Shown here one piece after another: positions 9,247-18,494 of a stretch of DNA of 64,000 bases. Numbering within the stretch: position 1 is the stretch's first letter; each line of letters begins with the position of its first letter. This DNA is from Desulfolutivibrio sulfoxidireducens. GTDB lineage: Bacteria > Desulfobacterota > Desulfovibrionia > Desulfovibrionales > Desulfovibrionaceae. The notes beneath the pieces were generated by a model. That model ran no database searches. It was not told the DNA's origin and was given only the letters and a program-made list of their open reading frames with translations. A program made the translations under genes and the position numbers. Location: positions 3,198,001 to 3,262,000 of the forward strand of contig NZ_CP045508.1 in assembly GCF_013376475.1 (NCBI RefSeq), read 5' to 3'.

Positions 9247-10473
9247 TCATGCGGCGACTCCCCCAGTCCGGGCCGATCCGGCCAGGACCTTTTCCAGACA
9301 GCGCGCCAGACGCCGCATGCCCGTGTCGATGCGCTCCTCGTCGGAATTGGAGAAATTCAGACGCATGGTGTTTTGCCCGCCGCCGTCCGTGAAAAACGGC
9401 CCGCCGGGCACGAAGGCCACCTTTTCCCCTATGGCCGCGTCAAAGACGTCAAAGGCCGAGACCCCTTCCGGCAGGGTGATCCACAGGAACATGCCGCCTT
9501 CAGGCCTGGTGCAGCGCACCTCCGGCGGGAAAAGTTCCTGGATGCGGGCCACCATGAGGTCGCGCTGGCGTCCGTAGGCCGCCCGGATCACGGCGATGTG
9601 GGCGTCGAGGTCGTTGTCGGCCAGGAAACGGACCAGGATGCGCTGGGTCAGGGTGGAGGTGTGCAGGTCCGAGGCCTGTTTGGCCGTGACCAGTTTGGGC
9701 CTGACCTCGGGGTCGGCCACCATCCAGCCCACCCGCATCCCCGGGGACGCGATCTTGGAGAATGAGCCCAGAAGCAGGGTCCCCTCGGGCCGCAGGGCGT
9801 ACACCGGCGGCTGGGGTTCGCCCAAAAAGCGCAACTCGCCGTAGGGATCGTCCTCGATAAACACGGTCCGGGAATCGGCCAGAAGACGCGCGGCCAAGAG
9901 ACGCCGCTCCCCGGACCAGGTGACGCCCGAGGGGTTCTGGAAATTGGGCACGGCGTAGAAGAGCCTGGGACCGCCGTGTGCCAGGGCCGCCTCCAGGCCG
10001 GCCGGGTCCGGCCCCGCATCATCCAGGGCCACGCTTGAAAACGCGGCCTGATACAGGGAAAAGGCCTGGATGGCCCCGATATAGCCCGGCCGCTCCACCA
10101 GCACCGGGTCCCCGGGGTCGAGAAGGACCTTGGACGCCAGGTCCAGGGCCTGCTGGGAACCGGTGGTGACGAGGATTGCGTCCGGATCCACCTCGAGCCC
10201 GAAACGGGTCGCGTAGCGCCCGGCGATCCACTCCCGCAGGGCCGGGTCGCCCTCGGTGGTGGAATATTGCAGGCTTGCCGAGCCCGAATCGGCGATGACC
10301 GCCCGGGCGGCCTCGGCCAGGGCTCGCGTCGGGAAAAGGCCCGGATGGGGCAGCCCGCCGGCGAAGGAGATGATCGACGGGTCGCCCGTGACCTTGAGGA
10401 TTTCCCGGATGAACGAACGGCGCACGTTGGCCATGCGCTTTGCAAAAGTCCATGTGGTTGGCGTTTTTTCCAT
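9247..10473 (-). CDS. PLP-dependent aminotransferase, class I/II (2-aminoadipate aminotransferase-like)
   Basis: 408 residues with the fold type I landmarks: TTGSQQALDLASKVLLDPGD, PNFQNPSG, EDDPYGELRF, and the PLP-binding lysine in GSFSKIASPGMRVGW. The short N-terminus without a GntR HTH and the IISFAGGLPHP motif match the LysN/2-aminoadipate or MocR-related aminotransferase subgroup. Substrate could be aromatic, branched-chain or aminoadipate. The protein is full length. Divergent from the small gene at 10584. Confidence 0.88.
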   Translation of the reverse strand: MEKTPTTWTFAKRMANVRRSFIREILKVTGDPSIISFAGGLPHPGLFPTRALAEAARAVIADSGSASLQYSTTEGDPALREWIAGRYATRFGLEVDPDAILVTTGSQQALDLASKVLLDPGDPVLVERPGYIGAIQAFSLYQAAFSSVALDDAGPDPAGLEAALAHGGPRLFYAVPNFQNPSGVTWSGERRLLAARLLADSRTVFIEDDPYGELRFLGEPQPPVYALRPEGTLLLGSFSKIASPGMRVGWMVADPEVRPKLVTAKQASDLHTSTLTQRILVRFLADNDLDAHIAVIRAAYGRQRDLMVARIQELFPPEVRCTRPEGGMFLWITLPEGVSAFDVFDAAIGEKVAFVPGGPFFTDGGGQNTMRLNFSNSDEERIDTGMRRLARCLEKVLAGSARTGGVAA

Positions 10474-10583
10474 CTTCGGCGTCCCTTGGGCGGCTGGATT
10501 TTTTCCCCGCCCGGGTCTACAAGCACAAATGAAGGCGCGGGCAAGGCACCGGCCGCGTCACTAACCGAGAAAGGGGTTTTTTA

Positions 10584-10790
10584 GTGGAAAACCTGTCCGA
10601 TCCTCAAGAACTATTGTTGGACAACGCCCTCAAGCTCGCGGCCCGGGCCGGAGACCTCCTGGACAATCCCTCGCGTCTAAGCGCGGCCGACCTCAATCAC
10701 CTGTCGAGCGCGCTGCTCAACGTCATGGAGCTTCTGGCCGCCCTGGAACCCCAGGAGGACATGGGGGAGATGCAAGGCGACTACTATTGA
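10584..10790 (+). CDS. small acidic protein, possibly exonuclease VII small-subunit-like; unassigned
   Basis: 68 residues from GTG 10584 (AAGGGG upstream), predicted helical and acidic, with the tail MGEMQGDYY. Its stop overlaps the start of plsC by one base (TGATG), indicating translational coupling. I do not recognise the family firmly; size and helicity alone are not enough to call it XseB. Its place at the head of a plsC-RNase J unit suggests co-expression with them. Confidence 0.6.
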   Translation: MENLSDPQELLLDNALKLAARAGDLLDNPSRLSAADLNHLSSALLNVMELLAALEPQEDMGEMQGDYY

Positions 10791-11500
10791 TGGCAAACCT
10801 GATCTTTCGCCTCTGCCTTTTTCCCCTGACCCTGGTTTTCAGCACCCTGTGCTGGCTGTGCGTGGGGCTTGGGAAAAACAACGCCGTCTCCCACCGTCTG
10901 GAGTGTCTGTGGGGACGGCTTGTGCTTTTGTGTGGCGGCATCCGGGTCACGGCCGACCTGTCCGCCCTGGCCCCGGGCGCGACCTACGTGTTTTTCGCCA
11001 ACCACCAGAGCAACCTGGACATCCCGGCCCTTTTCTCGGTCCTTTCAGGCTATAACTTCCGGTTCCTGGCCAAGGACAGCCTGTTCCGCATCCCGGTCTT
11101 CGGCCCGGCCATGGCCCGGGTCGGGCATGTGTCCATCGAGCGGGAAAACCGCCGCAAGGCCATGGAGAGCATCGCCCGGGCCGTGGAGATGGTCTCCTCG
11201 GGCGTGGGGCTGCTCATCTTTCCCGAGGGCACCCGGAGCACGGACTTTTCCACCCTGGGCCAGTTCAAGACCGGCGGCATGATCGTGGCCCTGAAATGCC
11301 GCTGTCCGGTGGCCCCGCTCATCGTCACCGGCAGCGGGCGGATCCTGCCGAAAGGGGCCAGGCGCCTTCGGTCCGGGACCATCCGGATCACGGCCCTGCC
11401 GCCCGTGGACGTCTCGCGCTACACCCTGAAGGATCGCGACGCCTTCAAACAAGATATGGAAACCCTGATGCGAAACGCCTACCTGGAGCATATCCGATGA
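10790..11500 (+). CDS. plsC: 1-acyl-sn-glycerol-3-phosphate acyltransferase
   Basis: Converts lysophosphatidate plus acyl-ACP (or acyl-CoA) to phosphatidate at the inner membrane. The catalytic HX4D motif is NHQSNLD (about residues 72-78) and the glycerophosphate-binding motif is FPEGTRS (about 145-151). A hydrophobic N-terminal segment anchors it. 236 residues, the normal family size. The stop shares ATGA with the RNase J start, so the two are translationally coupled. Confidence 0.93.
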   Translation: MANLIFRLCLFPLTLVFSTLCWLCVGLGKNNAVSHRLECLWGRLVLLCGGIRVTADLSALAPGATYVFFANHQSNLDIPALFSVLSGYNFRFLAKDSLFRIPVFGPAMARVGHVSIERENRRKAMESIARAVEMVSSGVGLLIFPEGTRSTDFSTLGQFKTGGMIVALKCRCPVAPLIVTGSGRILPKGARRLRSGTIRITALPPVDVSRYTLKDRDAFKQDMETLMRNAYLEHIR

Positions 11501-13158
11501 ACCAACCGCCATCCTCCGTGACCCTGTATCCCCTGGGAGGACTGGGGGAGATCGGGCTCAACTGCATGGTCCTGGTCAGCGGCGAGGACATGGTCATCGT
11601 GGACTGCGGACTGATGTTTCCGGACGATTCCCTGTTCGGCATCGACGTGGTCATCCCCCGCTTCGACTTCATCCTGGCCAACAAGCACAAGCTGCGGGGC
11701 ATCGTGGTCACCCACGGCCACGAGGACCACATAGGCGCCCTGCCCTGGCTTTTGCCCTACGTGGACGCGCCGATCTTCGGCTCCCCCCTGACCCTGGCCC
11801 TGGTCTCGAAAAAGCTCGAGGAGCACAACCTCAAGGACTTCGTGACCCTGACCGCGGTCGAAAAAAACCAGCGCATCGAACTTGGGGCCTTCGCCTTCAC
11901 CTTCATCGAGGTCTGCCATTCCATCGTGCACGGCTACGGCCTGGGCATCGAGACCCCGGCCGGAAAGATCGTGCACACCGGGGATTTCAAGATCGACAGG
12001 AACCCCATGGACGGCCACGCCACGGACCTCGAGGCCTTTGCCCGGTTCAGCGCCAGCGGGGTCACGCTTATGCTCTCGGACTCCACCAACGTGGAGCGCG
12101 AGGGATTTTCCCTGACCGAACGGGAGATCAAGGGCGCGCTCTCGGACATCTTCCACGTCGCCAAGGGCCGCATCCTGGTCACGCTTTTCTCCAGCCACAT
12201 CCAGCGCATGCAGGAGATCTTCGAACTGGCCCACGAGACCGGCCGCCAGGTGGCCGTCAGCGGCAGAAGCCTTTTTTCCAACATCGAGATCGCCAAGAAC
12301 CTGGGCTACCTGCGCATCCCGCCGGGCACCGAGTGCACCATGGACGACCTGCCCGGCATGCCCGACGACAAGGTGGTCCTTCTGGTCACCGGCTCCCAGG
12401 GCGAGCCCCTGTCGGCCCTGAACCGCCTGTCCACGGGCGAACACCGCCAACTGCGCGTGCATCCCGGCGACACCGTGCTTTTGTCCTCGCGATTCATCCC
12501 GGGCAACGTCCGGGCCATCACCCGGGTCATCAACCGGCTCTACAAGCTCGGGGCCGAGGTGCTCTACGAGAAGGTCCAGGCCATCCACGCCTCGGGCCAC
12601 GCCTACCGCGAGGAACTGGGCATCATGCTGGACACGGTCAAGCCCAAATTCTTCATCCCGGTGCACGGCGAATACCGGCATCTGGTCAAGCACTGCCGTC
12701 TGGCCGTGACCCGGGGCGTGGCCAGGGAGCGGGCCATCCTTTTGGAGGACGGCAACCCCGTGACCTTTTTCGCCGGGGGCGGCATCCGCCTGGAGGAGGC
12801 CATCCCGGTGGAGCACATCTACGTGGACGGCAAGGGCGTGGGCGACGTGGGCCAGAGCGTGCTCAAGGAGCGGGCGCTTCTGGCCGGCGAGGGCCTGGTC
12901 ATCGTGGTCTTGGTGGTGGACGAGAAGACCGGCGAGGTCACGCTGGGGCCGAACATCATGTCCAAGGGCTTCGTGTTCGAGCAGCAGTACAGCCACGTCC
13001 TGGAAGACGCCAAGTGTATCGTATGGGACATCTTCGAGAACATCCCGCCGGGCAATCCGGAGCTGCTCAAGGAGCGCATCCGCTCGTCGCTGCGGCGTTT
13101 TTTCCGCAAGATCCTGGAGCGCGACCCGGTGGTCGTGCCCCTGGTCATCACCCTTTGA
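11497..13158 (+). CDS. rnj: ribonuclease J
   Basis: 553 residues. The metallo-beta-lactamase zinc motif HGHEDHIGA, the later HSIVHG and HTGDFK segments, the beta-CASP region (LSDSTNVEREG, VTGSQGEP, HASGHAYREEL), and the C-terminal domain are all present. RNase J has 5'-3' exoribonuclease and endonuclease activity in mRNA decay and rRNA maturation. It overlaps plsC by ATGA. No RNase Y is visible nearby. Confidence 0.93.
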   Translation: MNQPPSSVTLYPLGGLGEIGLNCMVLVSGEDMVIVDCGLMFPDDSLFGIDVVIPRFDFILANKHKLRGIVVTHGHEDHIGALPWLLPYVDAPIFGSPLTLALVSKKLEEHNLKDFVTLTAVEKNQRIELGAFAFTFIEVCHSIVHGYGLGIETPAGKIVHTGDFKIDRNPMDGHATDLEAFARFSASGVTLMLSDSTNVEREGFSLTEREIKGALSDIFHVAKGRILVTLFSSHIQRMQEIFELAHETGRQVAVSGRSLFSNIEIAKNLGYLRIPPGTECTMDDLPGMPDDKVVLLVTGSQGEPLSALNRLSTGEHRQLRVHPGDTVLLSSRFIPGNVRAITRVINRLYKLGAEVLYEKVQAIHASGHAYREELGIMLDTVKPKFFIPVHGEYRHLVKHCRLAVTRGVARERAILLEDGNPVTFFAGGGIRLEEAIPVEHIYVDGKGVGDVGQSVLKERALLAGEGLVIVVLVVDEKTGEVTLGPNIMSKGFVFEQQYSHVLEDAKCIVWDIFENIPPGNPELLKERIRSSLRRFFRKILERDPVVVPLVITL

Positions 13159-13297
13159 CCCATGCCGAGGGCCACGCGCCTCGCGTCCGACACCCGCATG
13201 AACCGCCTCAGCCCTCATCGCGCAGCGACCTGGGTTGATGCCGGTCGACGCCACGGTGAACGGACGCACGCCGCGCCCCCCCTGGCCGGAGAGCCCC

Positions 13298-14074
13298 ATG
13301 CGCGTGCTTCGCGTGCGTCACCAGGGAAAAAGCTTCTATGCCTCGCTTTTCGACGACCATGTGGTCTGTCTGGACCGCGGCCTGGGCCTTGATGCGCCCA
13401 TCCCGCTGTCCGAATTGAGCCTGCTGCCGCCCGTGGCCCCGAGCAAGGTGGTGTGCGCGGCGGTGAACTACCGCTCCCACGCCGCCGAGGTCGGCCGGGA
13501 GGTGCCGGACGAGCCCGTGCTTTTTTTCAAGCCGCCCTCGGCGGTGATCCCGGCCGGACAGCCCATCGTGCTGCCGCGCGCCTCGTCGCGCGTGGATTAC
13601 GAGGCCGAGCTGGCCGTGGTCATCGGCCGGGCCTGCCGGAACGTGTCCGAGGACAAGGTGGCGGGGCACATCTTCGGCTACGCCTGCGCCAACGACGTGA
13701 CCGCCCGGGACCTGCAGCAAAAGGACGGGCTGTACGGCCGGGCCAAGGGGTTCGACACCTTCGCGCCCATCGGGCCGTGGATCGAGACCGAGGTCCCGGA
13801 CACGGGGAATCTGGCCATCCGGACCCTGGTAAACGGCGAGGCGCGCCAGGAGGGCAACACCTCGGACATGATCTTTCCGGTGCCGGCGCTTTTGAGCTTT
13901 ATTTCGCGGGTGATGACGCTTCTGCCCGGCGACGTGGTGCTGACCGGGACGCCGCCGGGCATCGGCCCCATCGCGCCCGGCGACGAGGTGCGCATCGAGA
14001 TCGCCGGGGTGGGGGTGCTGATCAACCCCGTGGTGGCCGAGGGGGAGACGCTGGAGGGTGCGCCGATACAGTGA
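13298..14074 (+). CDS. fumarylacetoacetate hydrolase family protein
   Basis: 258 residues. Conserved FAH-fold motifs: VNYRSHAAEVG, the metal-binding DYEAELAVVIG, GYACANDVTARDLQ, KGFDTFAPIGPW, and TGTPPGIGPI. Members act as 2-hydroxyhepta-2,4-diene-1,7-dioate isomerases, acylpyruvate hydrolases or oxaloacetate decarboxylases; the exact substrate is open. ATG 13298 has GGAGAG upstream; an in-frame start at 13235 gives a poor leader. A GC-rich hairpin-like sequence follows at about 14100-14122. Confidence 0.88.
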   Translation: MRVLRVRHQGKSFYASLFDDHVVCLDRGLGLDAPIPLSELSLLPPVAPSKVVCAAVNYRSHAAEVGREVPDEPVLFFKPPSAVIPAGQPIVLPRASSRVDYEAELAVVIGRACRNVSEDKVAGHIFGYACANDVTARDLQQKDGLYGRAKGFDTFAPIGPWIETEVPDTGNLAIRTLVNGEARQEGNTSDMIFPVPALLSFISRVMTLLPGDVVLTGTPPGIGPIAPGDEVRIEIAGVGVLINPVVAEGETLEGAPIQ

Positions 14075-14158
14075 CATCACGCGGGGAGCAGCCTGATCGC
14101 CACCCCGCCAGGGCGGCGGTGTCAGGTGAATACTATCACTGTACAGTACATGTATACA

Positions 14159-15346
14159 TTAAATACCAGCAATAACAGCCCAAGTCACAATCGAACTCAT
14201 TACGCTTGTCCAATAACCATATGTTTCATAATACCATACAGCCCAATGTACTTGCATATCCAACTTGCTTGGTGAATCAGTAATCTCTCCATTGATCTGT
14301 GGGTCAGAAAGATTTCTTATTACCAACCAGCTTGGTGCATTTACTACATCTTGTTCGCATACAAGGCCAAGCACAGCATCTCCCATTTCCACGCCGCAGC
14401 CATCATCCCACAACTCTTCAGCGTTCTGCGAATTCCCAAATTCAAAATAATCCGTGGTCAAGATTGGGTGTTTTTCTGGAAGCCGATACGGCCCCTGGCC
14501 CCCTTCATGGATAATAGTTGGGACATATGCCTTATCGAGTGTCCACACGGATCCGATATGTTTTTTAGTTGGCGGCCCAAATATTGGTTCATTAAGTTTT
14601 GCTGCAAAACTTCTCATTATTTTTTCAGCATCTGCAAAATATGTTGTTGGAATACACCACTTGCTATAATATGTATTGTGATTAAACTGAGCTGTTTTGA
14701 ATTCTTGTGCAAGTCGAAATCTTGCCGCTCTTGTTACAAGCACATCACCGAGGCCATGTTCAATAGAAATTCCTCCAGCTGTTCCCGTAGAAATAATATA
14801 CTTACATTTTGTTTCTTCGATTATTTGTCGAAGCATTTGCCGTACTGGCAAAGAAGTCTGCCCAGACATTTGATAGTCTTGTATTCCATCTTGGTTTAAA
14901 TGCAGTTCAGATTTAAAGCAAAGAACCTTCAATTTCCCAATAGTTGTTAAAAAATAGCTTCCGAGACGACGACTATTATATGCTGGAGCTTTTTTTCTTA
15001 TTTGAGGGGCGTAAATTGTATTAAAATAACGGTCATACCGATACCAAGTATTATGCGAATAACCTGGAGTAAGGATATCAGACAGGGCATCAACTTCAGC
15101 TATAGTCCATGTAATGACTACTACATCAACACTTGGCAAGCTAGCGCTGGCTTCCGGTTTCGGATCAATAGATGTCGGGGTAGGAGTCAGGTTACCAGGA
15201 AACTGTATATCGAACTTCGACGTTGCCTTTAATTCAAGCCCAAGTAAATCAAAATCTACATACTTTACATCATCTAAAGCCGTTCGGCCTAGAGACAGAA
15301 GCTCACGGGCAACCGACTTGCGATAATTGTAGTCCGTAACGTCCAT
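14159..15346 (-). CDS. nucleoside phosphorylase/nucleosidase-fold protein, horizontally acquired
   Basis: 395 residues in DNA that is clearly AT-richer than both neighbours, with AT-ending codons. The C-terminal two thirds carry MTAN/PNP-type landmarks: IISTGTAGGISIEHGLGDVL (glycine-rich phosphate/ribose loop), GVEMGDAVLGLV (the ExED-like region) and VIRNLSDP, whose Asp is the catalytic acid of the fold. The N-terminal part (DVVVITWTIAEVDAL) starts the fold after an about 75-residue extension that I do not recognise. It stands alone between a FAH gene and the rpsB operon. Possible roles are nucleotide salvage or, by analogy with PNP-fold effectors of phage defence, nucleotide depletion; the latter is inference. 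Confidence 0.7.
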   Translation of the reverse strand: MDVTDYNYRKSVARELLSLGRTALDDVKYVDFDLLGLELKATSKFDIQFPGNLTPTPTSIDPKPEASASLPSVDVVVITWTIAEVDALSDILTPGYSHNTWYRYDRYFNTIYAPQIRKKAPAYNSRRLGSYFLTTIGKLKVLCFKSELHLNQDGIQDYQMSGQTSLPVRQMLRQIIEETKCKYIISTGTAGGISIEHGLGDVLVTRAARFRLAQEFKTAQFNHNTYYSKWCIPTTYFADAEKIMRSFAAKLNEPIFGPPTKKHIGSVWTLDKAYVPTIIHEGGQGPYRLPEKHPILTTDYFEFGNSQNAEELWDDGCGVEMGDAVLGLVCEQDVVNAPSWLVIRNLSDPQINGEITDSPSKLDMQVHWAVWYYETYGYWTSVMSSIVTWAVIAGI

Positions 15347-15455
15347 CTCGATTTCCTTTCGCTTATAGTCGCACCCCTCATCAAGCCGGGGCTTCTAGAA
15401 AAAGATAACCAATATTCTGTTTTTTTTGTCAACACATTTTCGCGAAAAAAGATCG

Positions 15456-15484
15456 TTGCCAACCGCCCCCTTTTCGACTAAGCA
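15456..15484 (+). promoter_or_regulatory. candidate sigma-70 promoter for rpsB operon
   Basis: TTGCCA (15456-15461), a 17-bp spacer, and TAAGCA (15479-15484) lie about 115 bp before the rpsB start. This leaves a leader of about 110 nt that contains a GC-rich hairpin-like stretch (GCCCCGGGTGCCCGGGC). The match is moderate. Confidence 0.4.
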
Positions 15485-15599
15485 TCCCTGTTCCCCATCA
15501 CACACATCCCGGAGCGGCCCCGGGTGCCCGGGCGCACACGCGCCAGGGTTTGACGGGCCTGGACCGGGATGGAGGAAAAAACCCAAGGAGATCACCACT

Positions 15600-16397
15600 A
15601 TGGCGTACGTCAGCATGAAGCAGCTCCTGGAGACCGGCGTCCACTTCGGTCACCAGACCCGCCGCTGGAACCCCAAAATGCGCCCCTTCATCTTCGGCGC
15701 CCGCAACGGCATCCACATCATCGACCTGCAGCAGACCGTCAAACTCTACCAGAAGGCCCACGACTTCATCGTGGACATCATCTCGCAGGGCGGCAAGCTC
15801 ATCTTCGTGGGCACCAAGCGCCAGGCCCAGGAATCGGTCAAGAAAGAGGCCGAACGTTCCGGCCAGTTCTTCGTCACCAACCGGTGGATGGGCGGCATGC
15901 TCACCAACTTCCAGACCATCAAGAAGAGCATCGAGCGCCTAAAGACCCTGGAACGCATGTTCGAGGACGGATCCATCAGCCGTTTCCCCAAAAAGGAAAT
16001 CGTGATGATGAACCGCGAGGTGACCAAGCTCAATCTCGCCCTGGGCGGCATCAAGGACATGGACGGCCTGCCCCAGGCCGCCTTCATCATCGATCCCAAG
16101 CGCGAGGAGATCGCGGTCCAGGAATGCCGCAAGCTCGGCATCCCGGTGGTCGCCGTGGTGGATAGCAACTGCGATCCGGACCTGATCGACTACATCATCC
16201 CGGGCAACGACGACGCCATCCGGGCCATCAAGCTTTTCGCCGCCTCCATCGCCGAGGCCTGCCTGGAAGGCGAGGCCATGCACAAGGAGCGCGACCCCAG
16301 GGAGGCCGAGAAGGCCGCCAAGGCCGCCGAGAAGGCCCCCGAAAAACCCGTTGAGGAAACACCGGTCGAGGTGGAAACAAGCAAGGAGGACGCGTAA
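15600..16397 (+). CDS. rpsB: 30S ribosomal protein S2
   Basis: 265 residues. [44 protein letters not shown] and [13 protein letters not shown] are diagnostic of S2. AAGGAG precedes ATG 15600. The last 35 residues are an Ala/Glu/Lys-rich tail beyond the usual domain. First gene of the rpsB-tsf pair; tsf starts 1 bp after its stop codon. Confidence 0.97.
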   Translation: MAYVSMKQLLETGVHFGHQTRRWNPKMRPFIFGARNGIHIIDLQQTVKLYQKAHDFIVDIISQGGKLIFVGTKRQAQESVKKEAERSGQFFVTNRWMGGMLTNFQTIKKSIERLKTLERMFEDGSISRFPKKEIVMMNREVTKLNLALGGIKDMDGLPQAAFIIDPKREEIAVQECRKLGIPVVAVVDSNCDPDLIDYIIPGNDDAIRAIKLFAASIAEACLEGEAMHKERDPREAEKAAKAAEKAPEKPVEETPVEVETSKEDA

Positions 16398-16398
16398 C

Positions 16399-17004
16399 AT
16401 GGCTGAGATATCCGCCCAGGCGGTCAAAACCCTGCGCGACAAGACCGGCGCGGGCATGATGGATTGCAAAAAGGCCCTGCAGGAATGCGGCGGCGACGAG
16501 GAAAAGGCCATTGGCTGGCTGCGCGAAAAGGGCCTGTCCAAGGCCCAGAAGCGCGCCGGACGGGCCACCTCCGAAGGCGTCGTGGGCTCCTATATCCACT
16601 CCACCGGCAAGATCGGGGTCATGGTCGAGGTCAAATGCGAGACCGACTTCGTGGCCCGCTCGGACCGCTTCCTGGAATTCGCCAAGAACGTGGCCATGCA
16701 GATCGCCGCGGCCAACCCGGTGTGTCTGTCCGCCGCCGAGGTCCCGGCCGACCTTCTGGCCAAGGAACGCGAGATTTACAAGCACCAGGCCATGGCCGAG
16801 GGCAAGCCCGAGCAGATCGCCGAAAAGATCGTCGATGGCCGGGTGAAAAAGTTCTACAAGGAAATCTGCCTGCTGGAACAGCCCTTCATCAAGGACGACA
16901 AGGTCTCCATCCAGGACCTGCTAAACGAACTGGTGGGCGTTATCGGCGAAAATGTCCAAATCGGGCGCTTCGTGCGCTTCGCCCTGGGCGAAGACGCCAA
17001 ATAG
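16399..17004 (+). CDS. tsf: elongation factor Ts (short form)
   Basis: 201 residues, matching the short EF-Ts type with one core subdomain rather than the about 280-residue E. coli type. VKTLRDKTGAGMMDCKKAL is the signature, and KCETDFVARSDRF and GVIGENVQIGRF are conserved. It exchanges GDP for GTP on EF-Tu. It ends just before an intrinsic terminator. Confidence 0.97.
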   Translation: MAEISAQAVKTLRDKTGAGMMDCKKALQECGGDEEKAIGWLREKGLSKAQKRAGRATSEGVVGSYIHSTGKIGVMVEVKCETDFVARSDRFLEFAKNVAMQIAAANPVCLSAAEVPADLLAKEREIYKHQAMAEGKPEQIAEKIVDGRVKKFYKEICLLEQPFIKDDKVSIQDLLNELVGVIGENVQIGRFVRFALGEDAK

Positions 17005-17022
17005 GCGAGAGAACGATACCAT

Positions 17023-17050
17023 AAAACGGGCCGAAAGGCCCGTTTTTTTT
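17023..17050 (+). terminator. intrinsic terminator after tsf
   Basis: AAAACGGGCC-GAAA-GGCCCGTTTTTTTT: a 10-bp stem with a GNRA tetraloop and a T-run, 18 bp after the tsf stop. It separates rpsB-tsf from pyrH-frr-uppS. Confidence 0.9.
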
Positions 17051-17213
17051 GGGAAACGCCCGGAGGCCGCGCGGCGTTGCGGCCCCTGGCCCACCGAAAA
17101 GTCCCTCCCCGGCCTGCGGGACAGTTGCCGGAACCGGAAACCGGGTTTACACACCCGGATGGCTCCGGGACGCGCAACCAGGGAACACCCCAACCATTTC
17201 CCTTGGAGGAACC

Positions 17214-17933
17214 ATGGCCAGTTTGCGATTCTCTCGGATTTTGCTTAAGATAAGCGGTGAAGCTTTGGCCGGCGGGCGCCCGTTCGGCCTGGACACGGCC
17301 ACCATCGGCGCGTTTTGCCGGGACATCGCCCAGGCCGTCGCGGCCGGGGCCCAGGTGTCCCTGGTCATCGGCGGGGGCAACATCTTTCGCGGCGTGTCCG
17401 AACAGGCCGCGGGCATGGAACGGTCCTCGGCCGATTACATGGGCATGCTGGCCACGGTCCTAAACGCCCTGGCCGTGCAGGACGCCCTGGAGAAACTCGG
17501 ACTGTCCACCCGGGTCATGTCCGCCATCGCCATGCGGGAGGTTTGCGAGCCGTACATCCGCCGCCGGGCCATGCGCCACCTGGAAAAGGGCCGGGTGGTC
17601 ATCTGCGCCGCCGGAACCGGGAATCCCTATTTCACCACGGACACCGCCGCCGCCCTGCGGGCCATGGAACTGCACGCCCAGGCCATCCTCAAGGGCACCA
17701 AGGTGGACGGCGTCTACGACAAGGACCCGGTCAAACATGCCGACGCGGTCAAATTCGAACGGCTTTCGTACATGGATGTCCTGAAAAAACAACTGCGGGT
17801 CATGGACGCCACGGCCATTTCCCTGGCCATGGACAACAACCTGCCCATCGTGGTGTTTAATATGTTCGCGACCGGAAACCTCACCCGGGTGCTCTCCGGG
17901 GAACAGGTGGGAACACTCGTCGAAGGAGAATGA
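17214..17933 (+). CDS. pyrH: UMP kinase
   Basis: 239 residues. [12 protein letters not shown] (ATP loop), [28 protein letters not shown] and the C-terminal [13 protein letters not shown] identify PyrH, which phosphorylates UMP to UDP. TTGGAGGAACC precedes ATG 17214. It is followed by frr after 4 bp. Confidence 0.96.
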   Translation: MASLRFSRILLKISGEALAGGRPFGLDTATIGAFCRDIAQAVAAGAQVSLVIGGGNIFRGVSEQAAGMERSSADYMGMLATVLNALAVQDALEKLGLSTRVMSAIAMREVCEPYIRRRAMRHLEKGRVVICAAGTGNPYFTTDTAAALRAMELHAQAILKGTKVDGVYDKDPVKHADAVKFERLSYMDVLKKQLRVMDATAISLAMDNNLPIVVFNMFATGNLTRVLSGEQVGTLVEGE

Positions 17934-17937
17934 TGAG

Positions 17938-18492
17938 ATGCGCGAAGCCATTAAAGACGCCGAAGACAAAATGAAAAAGGCCCTGGCCAGCCTGGACAAG
18001 GAATTTTCGCGCCTGCGTACCGGACGGGCCTCCACCAGCCTCCTGGACGGCATCCGCGTGGACTACTACGGGACCCCCACCCCGCTCGACCAGATCGCCT
18101 CCGTGTCCACCCCCGACTCCCGGACCATCACCATCCAGCCCTGGGACCGCAAGGCCTTCTCCGACGTGGAAAAGGCCATCCTCAAGTCCGATCTGGGGCT
18201 GACCCCGGTCAACGACGGCAAGATCATCCGCATCGGCATCCCCCCCCTGACCGAGGAACGCCGCAAGGACCTGGTCAAGGTGGCCAAGAAGTACACCGAG
18301 GAGGCCAAGGTGGCCGTGCGCAACGTCCGCCGCGACGTCAACGAGGTCCTCAAGAAATTGAAAAGCGACAAGTCCATCTCCGAGGACGAACAGCACAAGG
18401 GCCAGGAGGAGGTCCAGAAACTCACCGACGCCTACGTGGCCAAGACCGATGCCGCCCTCGCTAAAAAAGAAAAAGAAATCATGGAGATATAG
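17938..18492 (+). CDS. frr: ribosome recycling factor
   Basis: 184 residues, normal length. [20 protein letters not shown], and [19 protein letters not shown] followed by RNVRRD, are the RRF signatures. It works with EF-G to split post-termination ribosomes. The GGAG that serves uppS is inside its last codons. Confidence 0.97.
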   Translation: MREAIKDAEDKMKKALASLDKEFSRLRTGRASTSLLDGIRVDYYGTPTPLDQIASVSTPDSRTITIQPWDRKAFSDVEKAILKSDLGLTPVNDGKIIRIGIPPLTEERRKDLVKVAKKYTEEAKVAVRNVRRDVNEVLKKLKSDKSISEDEQHKGQEEVQKLTDAYVAKTDAALAKKEKEIMEI

Positions 18493-18494
18493 CC

